From: Byssothecium circinans
Taxonomy: Eukaryota > Ascomycota > Dothideomycetes > Pleosporales > Massarinaceae
Direction of reading: 5' to 3'
Length of the DNA stretch: 42,977 nt
Assembly (NCBI GenBank): GCA_010015675.1
Contig: ML976998.1
Coordinates: 268,327 to 311,303 of the forward strand
A model generated the notes under the pieces. It had not been told where the DNA came from and made no database searches. It worked only from the letters and a program-made list of their open reading frames with translations. Positions 1 through 11,500 of the stretch are shown here, piece by piece (the stretch's first letter is position 1; the number at the start of each line of letters is the position of its first letter). The translations under genes and the position numbers were made by a program.

Positions 1-12
1 AAATTTGTAGGA

Positions 13-59
13 GCCCGAGATTGACCTGATTGATATGATCAATCAGGTAAAAATCGGGC
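13..59. repeat. Stem-loop (interrupted inverted repeat) downstream of the beta-glucosidase gene
   Basis: A perfect 10-bp inner stem (positions 24-33 pairing with 39-48, 5-nt loop) is extended by a 6-bp outer stem (13-18 with 54-59). It lies about 65 bp past the stop codon of the minus-strand GH1 gene, so it would fall in that gene's 3' UTR. It may be a structured RNA element or a small transposon relic; the sequence alone does not decide. Confidence 0.5.
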
Positions 60-124
60 CCCGCTTGAGGGCTTGGTTGATTGTTGACTAGTCTGCTAGC
101 GCATGATACGATCTTTAATATTCC

Positions 125-2005
125 TCACTTCACACCCTGCCTCCTACTCTCCACAAAATCCACAAAGTCAAAGAAACTCTTCTTATACCTCTTCTCCTGC
201 GTGGTCCGATTAACAGTCTGAATACCGTAATGCGCAGTGTAATCGCCAAACTCCCAATTATCCGCATAGCTCCATGCAAACGCGCCGATGAGATTCACTC
301 CATCTTCCCATATCGCCTTCAAACCCTCGCTCAGAAAGCTCTGGTAGTACCAACTTCGTGGGGAATCAAATAACTGGTCTGGAAGGGCTCTTTTGTCTTC
401 GCCGAAGATTGGAAATCCGAATTCGGTGATGGCAATTGGCACTTTAAAGGTGTTCCACAGGTAGTTGAGGTAGGTCCGGAAATAGGTCGGGGTTAGGTAG
501 ACATACGTCTGGCTGCGGTAGCCGATGTTCCAGCCATTGGAGGTGAGTGTGGACTGAGTCACGCAGTACGGCCACCGCGCGTTGGTTCTGTCCGCGGCAC
601 AGGCTTCGATTGTGGAGTTGGGTGGTCCAGTGATTACTGTCGCGGTGTATGGATCGATGCCCAAAAAATCCGCAGTGCCGTTTATGTAGGCGATGTCTTC
701 GGCAGACAGCGGAACGTAATCCGTCACCGTTATCTTGAACGATTCGGGATAGTCTAACCCAAGGAAGAGTGGATTGCCGAATGTCGCGAGCTGGAAAGAG
801 TTGAAGTGGTTCGCTGCTTTAATATCTCCTGCGTTCTGCGGATCGAGTGGTACGCCGAAGTTATCGTTCAGCTTTATACTCACCTTGCCTGTCCCGTTGA
901 GCTCCTCTCGGTAAAAATGTGCCAGCCTCGCATGCGATTTCAGAACTGTGTCAATGGCTTTCCCATTCGCAGAACCTAAAAGTGGCTCGTTGAACGTAAA
1001 CCATACGGGCACGCGATCGCCAAAGTGTGTCATGAGCACTTTTCCGTAATGAACAAATGCATCTTCAAATGTAGCATTCTTGTAGGATCGACTGTAGCCG
1101 TGATCCAGGTAGCCTAGCCCTGATCCAGGGCGATTCGCAGTGTCGGTGATATTGTTGTAAAACAGCATCGGAGCATCGAAGTGGATCAGCGTTACGGCAG
1201 GTAGCATGCCTTTTTGTAGCACAAAGTTGATCAAATCGTCGTAGTGGTCGAGACCTTGCTTGTTGACCGGTGATCCTGGTGTGACAAAGGGAAGGATACG
1301 CGCCCAGGCGATGGAGAACGAGTAGTACCTAACACCCATGGAAGCAAGGCGCTCGATGTCTTGCTTATACAGGTAGTAGTTCTCGTTGGTGATGAAGTTC
1401 GATGATGCACCAGGTCTCATGGCATGGAAATAGGTCATTGCCGTCGGAGACATGCCTTCGTCCGCAACAGCGCCTTCGATTTGTGGCGCAGAAGATGAAA
1501 CACCGAGCATGAAGTCAGCCGGGAAGTAGTAGCAGTCCCGCGGTCCGAAATAGTCTGGTGGAGGAAGAACGAGTTCGCTCGCAGGCACTGGGGTCGGCTC
1601 AACGGTCGAAGAGTATATGCCGCGAGTGAAGTTGGCGACGGGTATCCGCGTCCATAGTGCACTCCATGAGGCATTCCCGTAAGGTACTCCGACGTCAGTT
1701 GGATATGATGTTGCCGAAGGATCCCAATTGCCCCATTGCGTTGTAGTGAGGTTCGGCACTAAGTGACTGACCGATGCATATGGAGGCGCAAATGTCGTCG
1801 TCGTCGTAGGTGCGGGAATCGATGTCGCAGTTCTCACAGTCTCCGTTTGAGTGTAGCTGAATTCGCGAAATGTATACGACGGCGTCGCTGTAGCGTAGGT
1901 GCCATTCGCAGCGCACTGTGGTCGTGCTGAAGGTCCATCAAAAGGAATATATACTTGCTGTGCAAGCACCACACCAACGCAAGTCAGGATTATAACCGAT
2001 CGCAT
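125..2005 (-). CDS. Secreted GH1 family beta-glucosidase
   Basis: Single-exon 626-aa protein of glycoside hydrolase family 1, which hydrolyses beta-glucosides with a retaining mechanism. Residues 1-16 form a signal peptide (charged start, hydrophobic core ending at Ala-Gln). Residues 17-150 are a Ser/Thr/Pro-rich extension with many N-glycosylation sequons, which ordinary ~480-aa GH1 enzymes lack. The catalytic barrel follows: the acid/base is Glu340 in the FNEP motif, the nucleophile is Glu528 in ITEFG, and a late WSYADNWE segment is the usual GH1 sugar-binding element. The start at 2005 was chosen because it gives the signal peptide. No intron is needed. It is probably extracellular and acts on cellobiose or plant glucosides; the substrate is inference. 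Confidence 0.93.
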   Translation of the reverse strand: MRSVIILTCVGVVLAQQVYIPFDGPSARPQCAANGTYATATPSYTFREFSYTQTETVRTATSIPAPTTTTTFAPPYASVSHLVPNLTTTQWGNWDPSATSYPTDVGVPYGNASWSALWTRIPVANFTRGIYSSTVEPTPVPASELVLPPPDYFGPRDCYYFPADFMLGVSSSAPQIEGAVADEGMSPTAMTYFHAMRPGASSNFITNENYYLYKQDIERLASMGVRYYSFSIAWARILPFVTPGSPVNKQGLDHYDDLINFVLQKGMLPAVTLIHFDAPMLFYNNITDTANRPGSGLGYLDHGYSRSYKNATFEDAFVHYGKVLMTHFGDRVPVWFTFNEPLLGSANGKAIDTVLKSHARLAHFYREELNGTGKVSIKLNDNFGVPLDPQNAGDIKAANHFNSFQLATFGNPLFLGLDYPESFKITVTDYVPLSAEDIAYINGTADFLGIDPYTATVITGPPNSTIEACAADRTNARWPYCVTQSTLTSNGWNIGYRSQTYVYLTPTYFRTYLNYLWNTFKVPIAITEFGFPIFGEDKRALPDQLFDSPRSWYYQSFLSEGLKAIWEDGVNLIGAFAWSYADNWEFGDYTAHYGIQTVNRTTQEKRYKKSFFDFVDFVESRRQGVK

Positions 2006-2869
2006 GTTGATGGATCACTTGAGAGGTTCTGTGAAATTATGCTGTTCAGTCACTAGAAAATATTTTGTACCATCATGCTGCACGGTGTACCGAGGTGTTC
2101 GCGCCGTGAGTCGGGGTAATTTTCTTCCTGCTTCCGCATCACTAAGGTACGGCCGACCAAGATAACGACCGCTGATACCATCTGACTCCGTTTCTTTCGC
2201 GCTGCCCTAGCAGGGGACGGGCGCATCCTGTAAACAGCTAGCTCCGTGTGAAAGCTGGGGTGATCATCTCCGCCTAACGTATGCGGGGTAAAAGCGGTTC
2301 GTTTATCGGCAATTACGAAAGTCAGTCTATCGCGAACCTGTACCGGTACGTATTGGTTTGGGTTGTGGAGGGTGCTTGGACAGGGCCATTGAGATTGTGA
2401 AGCCGGGCATGCTGTTCTGAGACCCTGGCAATCTCACCGAGATGCATGCAAAGAGCCGCACACGACGTCTATGGCACGGGTAAACTAGATCTTTTTCCTG
2501 GATTTACTAGAGCCCTCACTCCATTCATCGAGTAACGCTTTCTCGTTCGAAAACGGAGATACCGAGCGCCGGTGTGGTCCTTCTTGCAGCGCGTGCCGTT
2601 GAGGGCGCCGGCGAGGGAGATTTGCATGTCCACCAAAGCGTATTAAAGTATTTTTCTCTCTTTTTTTTTTTTTCGTTTACTTTGGTTAATTGTGCCTGGT
2701 GTGTGCGTATTTCGGAGTCTCGGAATTAGTGGACAACATGGCGCTGTTGGTGATTGGATGTCACGTGATGGGAGTCTCAGAGTCGTAACGCTTGCCATTA
2801 CTAAAGCTACGCTGAGTGCGGTGAAGCTTTTGACTCATGACTCTGACTTCGAATGGGTAGCCAAAGGGT
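2006..2869. other. Intergenic region, probable promoter of the beta-glucosidase gene
   Basis: No convincing gene. It is the upstream region of the minus-strand GH1 gene and the 3' flank of the next minus-strand gene. A pure T run sits at about 2661-2673, and one CACGTG E-box core lies near 2763. Open frames here lack codon signal or recognisable motifs. Confidence 0.5.
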
Positions 2870-4048
2870 TTAGAACTTATCGGGATCAACTGAAAACACG
2901 CTCCTATCCTCCCCCTCCTGCTCCATTAACGTCCAAAGTCCAACACCCTTCTCGTAACTCAAATCCTCCGGCACCGAGGGAAAAGTGTTCTCCGTCGTCT
3001 TCTTGCCATCTTTCCATGAGTAGCTGATCATATCGCCTCCACTCTGCGTAAGGAAGAACTTTCCATTGATGCTTGCTGCGCCTTGGATCTTGGTATTACC
3101 GTGCGACACAGCTTGGGAGGCGGTAGCGATATTATTGGAGGTTTTCAGGAGGCGATTTGTATAGTCAATGTCCCAACGAACAAGTCGGCAGTCGGTGCGT
3201 GTGGCGTGGTATTCGCCGACGAGGATGGAGTCTGGAGTTGTGGTACGATCGAGGGAGATGAAAGAGAAGCGCAGCGAGGTCAACCCGGTTTTGGCTTGCC
3301 AGTCGTAGGATCTAACTTGGGGCAGGACGTATCTTATCTCATCAGCTTTCAACACAGACACTGACGCTGCATTGACTTACTTGTAGCCATACGCGCCATA
3401 TTTGCCGCCACTCTGCTTTCCGATGCTGTCATCTATTGTCGTATCGACTTTGTAGAGGTGGTCCAGGTCGAAAACTCGCAACCCTCCAGTCGTGTCGACC
3501 ACATACACCAAGTTGCCATACCACGTCAATCCACCGGCATGCAGGCCCTTGATTGCCTCAAAGTTATCGTCGCCTTTTGGCTCCACCAACAAGACATGCC
3601 GATACTTTTTCGCCTTCCCACCTTGACTCACGAAGCTCACTCGAGCTCCCCTCTTTCCATCATCGTAGTGGTCCGAATGCCAAGTCACCAACTGCAGTCT
3701 TTGACCCTCGTACTCGCCACTATCATATGCATCGGCAGAAGTGGTGATACCTTGCGGATACCAGTTCTTGGTGTCTTGGTCGTTAAAGTCGGAGGAAGAT
3801 TCCCACTTGTACGCAGAAGAAGCGACGATGTGCTTGATGTTTGGTGCTGCAGCTGGGTTGACGTGATTGAGGTCATCCATTATGTCCTTAACTTTGACAT
3901 TGGGAAGCGCCTTGTCGAGATTTGCGATGGTAGCGGAGTAGCCGCTCTGCTTCAGGGTGTAGTCGCCGAGAGTGAGATTTGCCCATGCTGCGTATGTGCT
4001 GGGAAGAATCGCCGCAAAAGTAAAAAACTTCTTCATTGTGAAAGACAT
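2870..4048 (-). CDS. Secreted protein of unknown function, beta-propeller-like (2 exons)
   Basis: Two exons, 3381-4048 and 2870-3311, separated by a 69-nt intron (GTAAGT donor, TTAG acceptor) that keeps the frame. The protein is ~369 aa from 4048, or 365 aa if the Met at 4036 is used; the 4036 start places the signal peptide (MKKFF... ending at Ala) exactly at the N terminus. The body has repeated short strands of the type G-L-T-W-Y-G-N-L-V-Y-V-V-D, G-L-R-V-F-D-L and I-N-G-K-F-F-L-T, resembling blades of a secreted beta-propeller with Asp/Trp-rich turns. I do not recognise a named family or catalytic residues, so function is unknown. It is likely extracellular. It lies tail-to-head upstream of the GH1 gene on the same strand. 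Confidence 0.82.
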
Positions 4049-4455
4049 TGTTTGGGGTCTTATGGGCGATTTCGTTCTCCAGAAGGCTTTCTCACGATTT
4101 ATGTAGTGCGCCGTCCACATGCGGCTGAAGTTCCAGCAAACCGAATACGAGCACATGGAATTAGCACAACGTGTTACGAGCGCGCGTCGGAGATTCGACA
4201 GTCGTACACCTTGGGGGCCAACCGGCGAATGCGATAAATACGCAGGAAGTGTTCATCGTTGCTGTCGACGTCTGATGCAGTGGACGGGACGTCGCAATTA
4301 AAGATATTACCTCATGGGACTATTTTGTAAAATGTTGAGGCGTGACCTCCAAGACTTGGTCTTCACTCATAATCCTTATGTATCTCGGTGATAAGGACAT
4401 AGGATACAATATATGATGGGGGACGAAGTTGTGAGAGGAATCGTGGAACAGTAGG

Positions 4456-4465
4456 ATGACGTCAT
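4456..4465. promoter_or_regulatory. CRE/ATF-CREB-type palindrome
   Basis: A perfect 10-bp palindrome containing the TGACGTCA core (4457-4464), the site bound by fungal bZIP factors of the ATF/CREB type. It lies about 410 bp upstream of the secreted propeller-like gene and 15 bp from an inverted repeat. The binding is inference. Confidence 0.4.
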
Positions 4466-4479
4466 GATATGCACAGGCA

Positions 4480-4576
4480 CCATCAGGTGACGCGATAATT
4501 CGTGTCCGCTGCAGTACTCTTTTGTAAAAGGTTTTGTATAGCCGCGAATTACCTATGGTAACGCGTCACCTGATGG
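4480..4576. repeat. Short inverted-repeat element, MITE-like
   Basis: Perfect 15-bp terminal inverted repeats (4480-4494 and 4562-4576) enclose 67 bp. A weaker inner match (ATTCG near 4498 against CGAAT near 4543) lengthens the stem. The size and terminal symmetry fit a non-autonomous DNA element or a cruciform-forming regulatory spacer. I could not identify target-site duplications with confidence. Confidence 0.5.
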
Positions 4577-4756
4577 CACTTTACTGCGCCTTCTAAGTTC
4601 AGGCTCCAACACTTTCGACACAGTCAACTAGACTTGTAAACGGGATGTATTATACGAACGATTGACACGACCAACGAGTGGAAGGACCCGCTTCAACCGT
4701 CAAATAACTCTACGAATGTCGAATCTGCACATCCTCAAAACATGAGAAAGGAACAT

Positions 4757-6107
4757 TTAGAACGTGACAGTCGGACCTCCCGGAAGCTGAGTGAGCCCTA
4801 TGATTGAATCAGCTTTCTGTTACAGCCCAAAACTCGAAAATATACTTACAGTCATTAACAGGCTCCTTAACCACCTGACCCTTCGCGCATTGAGTCGCTT
4901 GAGCCGAAGTCTGAGTCTTGAGCGACTTGCAAGCATTGCCACTGCACCTCGCATCAAGCGCCTTCTGCAAAGCGCCATCTTTCCATCCAAACAGGTAGTC
5001 TCCATGCTGGCCGTATCCGGTGCTGCCACTCATATCAGTATACAGGCCTCAAAATCGATATTTCTTGCACATACCCGTCACCCATGGAGTACACAAAAGG
5101 CTGCGATCCGTCGGCGGGCCAGAGGCTCTTGTCGTTGAAGACCGTCGTGTCCCACATGACCTCGTACATGAGCTGAGGAAGCTTGACAGGGTGAGAAGCC
5201 GGGCAGGCACCGCCAGACTCGAAAGTGCCGGAGCTGGGATATGCGACGTGCTCTTTGTGGGAGGGATGTCAAGGTTCTTTCCATCCCAGCAACTATCACA
5301 AAATCAGCATCCAATTCACGCACTGCTATTCCTCAAAGGTCCTTGGGTACTTACGTCGGGAAAGTAATAGTCGTTCTGATTCCCCCGCCGCACTGCTTCT
5401 TCGGAAGCTCGGCCGTGTCGTCGCCAGTGCAAGGCGCTCCACCGAAGGGATTCTGCTGCTTGTTCAAGAAGCACCGATGGCAGATTTGCTTCTGCATTCC
5501 CGTCTTTGTTCTCAGAGCCGAATCGCCTACTAGCATGCGGAAGCCTCTGGGGAAGGCGGTGACTTTCGTCTTTCCATCGTAGGGAGGGATGTAGTACACG
5601 GTGACGCCCTCCTTGCCGTTGAGTCCCAAGTTGACCATCTGTGGGACGCGCTTGTACGTTCCGTTGCGGGCGCGGAAGTACAAGTTTGCACCGAACATTG
5701 ATATGCAAAGTCAGTTCATGCTTTCAAGGGTGTTTATAACACTGGTCACATACGTCCAATAGTTTGAGAAATCCTCAGAGTAGTCGCAGGTCGTGCACGT
5801 GGACTTCGTCGATGGATCGTACTCAATGGATGTCATAGTCGTGTTGAAGGAGTTGCCGCCGACGATCTGGTGCTTGTAATAGTCAGGAGCTGTATTGTAA
5901 GTCACAGTAACGGAGTGCGTACAGATGCGAAGACGGAGCAACACCAGGCTGGACCAAAGGATCGACCCGATCATACACAAGCTGCGAGCACTGAAACCGC
6001 ATCATAGCCGCCTGTGCATACTGGCGAGCCATGAGCGCGTTGGCCGGAGCAGCCTGCGCATCGTGTGCGGCGGGGGCGAGCGAGAGGGCGAGAGCTTTCC
6101 ACTGCAT
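4757..6107 (-). pseudogene. DUF1996 secreted protein gene with a frameshift and broken splice sites
   Basis: This is clearly a fungal DUF1996 gene: signal peptide from the Met at 6107, then a CSQLV..R-DPLVQPG segment, HQIVGG, a CGGGIRT segment, CWDGKNLD, and an ending WLTQLPGG. Inferred exons are 5923-6107, 5755-5872, 5355-5690, 5075-5292, 4850-5022 and 4757-4797. The last three introns are canonical (62, 52 and 52 nt). Three defects appear. At the first intron no canonical donor/acceptor pair keeps the frame. At the second intron the expected acceptor reads GG, not AG (5691-5692). A one-base shift separates CWDGKNLD from the downstream HVAYPSSGTF segment near 5265. Either the gene is decaying or the assembly has errors here. 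In this family the protein is extracellular and its function unknown. Confidence 0.75.
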
Positions 6108-7159
6108 TTTTATTTCCACGCTTGAGAATCAAAAGAGTGAGTGAAGGCCTTGAAAAGGGTGAAAAACGGTTGAAAATAGAGGATAACTTAGCCACCTTTT
6201 CAGTACGTCGAGGCATGTTAGTTCTTCTGCACTGCCGATATCACTGCGGCGCTGGCTATCTGCAAACTTTCTCTGCACCCATGCGGGCCTAACTTGTTTG
6301 AACATATTGTAGGCGGAGTATCGTATTGCCTATTAGGAACTGTGTTCGTGAACTGCCGTAGATTGTAGGTTTACGGTTCCTATATTCAAGCGTACTGACC
6401 AATAGGGATGCTTCGCTTTGTCGCGCTGGGTGAATTGCAGGGCAGGGGCTCTTCAGTATTAGCGAATCAGCAGTGACCCTCAACCAAGTTCGTGGACGAA
6501 AAGAAATAGCAAGATATTGAGATGAGAGGAAGGCCGAGGATATTTGAAAGAAGCAGGTCGGAGTGAACTTTGGGTGCAGTGTGATTTTGATTTCCTGCTC
6601 GATTCTTCTATAAGCATAACCGTTAGCATTAAGCAAGAGAAGGCAGCAGTGTTTTACTACGGTATTTGTTCTACTAAACCGCCGAGGTCAGGGTAAATAT
6701 ATGATATATGCCTCTGGTTACGCTCTCTGCTCGTTGTCAACTATCCACGATCGCACTTCTTTTGTGGAAAGTGCAGCAGCACGTATGAACCACGGGGGTG
6801 CGCTGAGCACACAAGCCAGAAAACTTGACAAATCCGTAATTATTCCATTCAATTTTATACAAGAGAAGCTGTGCAACCTATTATCGTACCGGTGACCCTA
6901 AAACACTCCACGCCAAGATGCAGCGTACAAAAACCCTCATTATAAATCCCATTACCAATGCCAAAACTCCTCATCTCTCATATCATCTGAAAATTTGCTT
7001 TTCGCTTAAATCGTGGTCCTCCTTTCTCGTGTCATACACCAATTCTTAACTTCCTCGAATCGTAATCTTCCATCCTCTCCTCTCACGCCCTCCGCCTCCC
7101 TCCTCCCCTTCCTTACACTCTACTTCCCACTCTCCCTCTAAGGTCCCGCAATCTCTCGA
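6108..7159. other. Intergenic region without a supported gene
   Basis: Upstream flank of the DUF1996 gene. The stretch from about 6960 to 7150 on the plus strand is strongly pyrimidine-rich. Short open frames (for example 6289-6636 minus) show no motifs or protein-like composition I would trust. Confidence 0.4.
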
Positions 7160-7393
7160 TCACTGCAACACCGCGCTTCCCCTCCTCAACCCGCCACTAC
7201 TCTTCGATCTGCTCTTCGTCTTCGCATCCCCGGGCGAGAGTCCTCCTCCACCACCGCTGCTAGTTGAAAGGCGTCCACGAGGCACGCTCATACTGGCTCG
7301 GTTCGAGCGCGATGTTGAGAGTTTGCGCGGGGGCTCGTCGCCGAAGGGGATGCCGGCGTGGGAGTTGCGGGAGAAGATGTTGCAGCCGCCCAT
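7160..7393 (-). CDS. Possible small Ser/Arg-rich hypothetical protein
   Basis: A 77-aa open frame starting MGGCNIFSRNSHAGIPFGDE, followed by a basic Ser/Arg/Gly-rich tail. The composition and the Asn/Ser/His-containing start look protein-like, and the minus strand carries a TATATAAA-type box near 7666-7675, about 280 bp upstream, which could drive it through a 5' UTR. No family is recognised. It could be a chance frame in a CT-rich stretch; homologues in related fungi would settle it. Confidence 0.35.
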   Translation of the reverse strand: MGGCNIFSRNSHAGIPFGDEPPRKLSTSRSNRASMSVPRGRLSTSSGGGGGLSPGDAKTKSRSKSSGGLRRGSAVLQ

Positions 7394-8564
7394 TGTTGTT
7401 GTGTTTTGAGTGGGGGGTGAAGTGTTGGTGTTTATTTGGCGGGGTGTGTGTGGTAGAGAAATAGAAGAGTTTTGTGTAATCGGATGGTGCCCAGGTGGTT
7501 TGTGGTGTAAGTGGTTGTGGTTTCTCGATGACTGAAATAGAAAACTATTTTAGAATTTCCAAATTAGATTTTGTCCGTGTTCCGGCGTTGTGCGTAATAA
7601 TGGAGTATGTCGACGGAAATAATCCTTGATATGCTTAACCCCCTCTCAAGCCGCATACCCACCCCTTTATATATTTTCCCCCTCCCCTCTCCGCCCCTCA
7701 CCTCACCTTTCCATCACCTTGGGCTCCACATACTAATCCACACCACCGCCCCAAAAAAGCTGCGTCATTCCAAGGGCACATGACATCACGCCAACCATAC
7801 TGAACCCAGTTTAACCCCTTGGCACCCACGCTATTGGAATCCAAACCCCCGTTCAGCGTTCACATGAATGCTATGGGGAAGCCAAGGAATCTAGTCCATC
7901 ATTCGCAGGGGGGGGAGTCTACCTTGGCGATGGCGGAAATGGTGTGCTTCGCTGGGCGCGTGGGCAGGCGGAAGACTCGGGTTCTGGTTGCCACCCAACT
8001 ACAGTACATTTGCAGTGGGAGAATGGAAAGAGGGGGGACGTTGCGGCGACACTAGCAAGGTGGTGTGAGCACGGCAGTGTTTGGGTAATAATGAGGAGAG
8101 AAGCGCGAATGATAATAATGATGGTGATGGTGATGGTGATGGCGGGGCGGAGCTGCTCAATGGGTGGAGCGGCGGGTGTTACGTCATTGTTCATGGAAGA
8201 GCACATAGTGTGGAGACCTATTGCGGGGAGAAAAGTGGAACGGTCCGGGGAGAAGTCCCTATGGCGTGCCGGTATCAAACATACCGGACCGATTCGACCT
8301 CTCTCTCCCCCCCGCCTTCGTCCTGCGAACGTGATCGATATCTAGCGAAACTTCGATGGCGGCGGAGTGGATCCAAAAAAAAGTGTGGATCGGGGGAAGT
8401 TGAAAACAGGGGTGGATATACTGTAGGATGGGAGCTTTGTAACGGGGAGGAGGGCGACTTTTCATCGATGAGATATATTTGTTTTCTCCACATTGGGGCA
8501 TTCGCTACGCAACTTCGATATAGTCTCCGGAATCTCTCTTGTGGGGTGGAATAATGAATATATT
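7394..8564. other. Intergenic region; TATA-like box and low-complexity tracts
   Basis: No supported gene. It contains a TATA-like sequence on the minus strand (about 7666-7675), C-rich tracts around 7680-7700, and a GATGGT microsatellite near 8119-8141. It forms the 3' flank of the histidine kinase gene and the possible promoter of the small minus-strand frame. Confidence 0.4.
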
Positions 8565-11500
8565 CTACGTTCCAACCGTCCTCCCAATCGTCTTATATAT
8601 ACAAGCGCAAAGCTCCGGTATCCGAAACGGCTTCGAAATAACATCATCCATGCCCGCCTTCAACGCCTCCGCCACCTGTTCTTCCCGCACATTCGCCGTG
8701 ACCGCGATGACGGGTACATGCCTCCGTACCACGCCCTGCACCTGCAGCTTGCGGATCTCGCGAACGCATGTCAGACCGTCCATGACGGGCATCTCCCAAT
8801 CCATCAAGATAAGCGAAAGAGACGTAGCAGTCGAGTCGCTCACCACATAATCTGTTGTCCTCAGATAGTCTAGAGCCTCGCCTCCATGATTTGCCACTGC
8901 CACGTTCATCCCGTGGTTGCGCAGCTGCTTGGAGAGTACGCGCTGGTTGACGAGGTTGTCTTCTACTATGAGCACATTTAGTTTCGAAGCAGCGCTTCTG
9001 TCTTCGCTGAGTTGTCGGCCCAGGATAGGCAGGCTGTCTTTTCTGTCGCGTGCTCGATTGGACAGCGTAGAGACCGTGGTGCGGATGCTGATGTTTGCCG
9101 CGTTTGCTGCCGCGTCGACGTTTTGGGACGATGAGACGCTCTTTCGGCACTTGACGTAGAAGGAAAATGTGCTTCCTACTTTGGCTTGAGAGGCAAAGCC
9201 AATGGCACCGCCGTGCATCTCAGTGAGTCGGCGAGAGATGAAGAGACCAAGTCCTGAGCCGCCTGGCGTTTGCGTTAGCGATGATGTGATATTAAATGAA
9301 GGGATCAGGTGTACCATAGTCAATATGTGTTCGTGGAGAGGCTTGAGAAAAGCGAGCGAAAAGCAACTCGTGCTCTGCGTCACTCAATCCACGGCCAGTA
9401 TCTTGGACTGAGAAAATGATGTATACAAGATCTCCCTTCTCCCAGTCCGCTTGAAGGGTCCGTGACTCTTCCGCTTCAGGTGACCGTATGAAGGAAACAA
9501 GTCCATCGACGCTCTGAACTGGCTTTTCAAGGGATACAGCGAGGCTGACGGAGATGTGGCGCGTGTTCTCCAGCCGAGTGAATTTAATAGCGTTGGTGAT
9601 GAGATTCTGTTCTATTAGCCCAGGTTTTAATTACCATTGGCAACCTTACAATGAGTATTTGCAGCACCCGTGTCGGATCAAGGGAGACGTAGTCCACCCC
9701 GGACTGTTTACACGAGTCATCCACGCGGAACTCTAGCCCAACACCTGCAGCTCGAGCTCCGCCTTCAAACATCTTCACAGCATCTCGTGCGATTGATTGT
9801 GACTGCACATCAACCGGAGTCATAACAAAAAGACCAGAGTCTAATTTCGACATGGTAAGAACATCTAGCCACGTTAGAAAACCAGAAAGATGCCAACGTT
9901 GATTTTATGGCGCGTACCGTCGACGATGGACTTCATGTGCTTCGAACACTGAACGATGGTTTCAGCAGCATCAATGGTCGTATCTACAACGCTACGATGG
10001 ACTGGTAACAGTTCGGCAGATTTGTCGAAGGTACTGTGTGCAAGAATAATGCTCTGAAGCCCCCTCAGTAAATGCACATTGCGTTGCTTGCAGCCAAACT
10101 CACATCAGCGCTCTGCACGATTGCAGATAGCGGGTTTCGCATTTCGTGTCTATGAGAAATGATCAGTTTATGTTCGACTTTAACCCACACCTGACTTACG
10201 AAGTGGTGTCAATAAAACTCTCCAATTGCCGTTTCGATTCGCAGGCATACTCGGCCTGCGTTGCTTGGATTTTCTCGCCCCATTTCTGACGACTGATATC
10301 GAGGAAGCATCCTACAATTTCCAAGACTTCGCCATCATCGGAAAGTTCTGGAAAGACTGAGAGCAGAACCCACATAGGCTGCTGGTTAGAGTTGAGGTCA
10401 TCGGGCTCCTCACCCGGTACGGTCCACTTCCTCTTCAATCGCAATTCAAAGCTCCTGTAGTCCGTCAGCTAGTCCTCGGACGACTTTGATGGGGTAGGAT
10501 ATACTGATGTTGCTTGGTTTTGACAAGTTGTTCAAACTTTGCTTTCCCCATTTCGCGATATTCATCATCGATGAGTGTGTCCCAAGCTGCACCAAGCCTC
10601 ATGTCACTATCCCTAGCACCCGGATCTAGAATATGGAACCACGCATCGTTTCTATAAGAATACTCGCCAGCGAGGTTAACAATGAAGATGCCAATGTCTG
10701 CGCGCTCTGCAAAACGTTGGAACTTGTCAGCACTCCGCTCCACCTCTTTCTGTGTAGCAAGCAGCTGTTCCTTGAGCTCCCGCTTCATCGACTCTGCATC
10801 AGTGATAGCTCGTTCCCTGCGATATATCTCCTCTTCATGTAGCAAAATTGACGTCAGCGAAGTTGAGAGCAGTCGACTGGTGACCATGATGAATTGGCGG
10901 TAGTCATCGTCGTATGGTCTGCGAGGGTTCAGCGCAAACACCATGTACCCAAGAATATTGTCCTTGGACGAAGTCGGATTGAGCGGGCATATCGCGATTC
11001 CTCGGCAAGGATCGCCGTATCCTTTCCAGTCAATGTCACGGTAAAGTTCCGCGACTGGTGAGCCTTCCAAGTTAACCATGATTGGGTTGCGAGCGAGCAT
11101 TGCTTGTCGAAAGTAAGGGGCAAAGCCATGGCCAATATCGAGCCGCTCAGGTGCAGCAGGTGAGCCTCCCGGGAGCCCAAAAGAGCCTCGAAGGACGTAG
11201 ACTTGATGGTTCTCGGAGTATCGAGCTAAACCCGAATTTGACTCACTACCTGTCTCATATTCTACCGAGTAAAGCAGCGCAAATAGGATATCTTTGTCGT
11301 TGAGAGACAGAACCTCTGTAGCGAGCTCCCAGTATGAATCCGAATCCCGCGCTCGGGGGACTTCTTCGCTCAATCGCAGCAAAGCGCGAGCCCGCCTCTC
11401 CGCAACAACCTCCCTAGTTGTCTCAACAAGCGGTTCGTAGTGTCCGACAGTAGCGCCGTTGGAGTCGAAGATTGGAATGAAGCTGAACGAGAAGTACGCT

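Noticed and set aside
6289..6636. 115-codon minus-strand open frame upstream of the DUF1996 gene
   Set aside because: No motif, signal or conserved-looking segment; the region looks like ordinary intergenic DNA.
7819..8554. Several overlapping plus-strand frames, including 133 and 157 codons
   Set aside because: They are driven by purine-rich and GATGGT repeat sequence, have no domain, and overlap each other in different frames.
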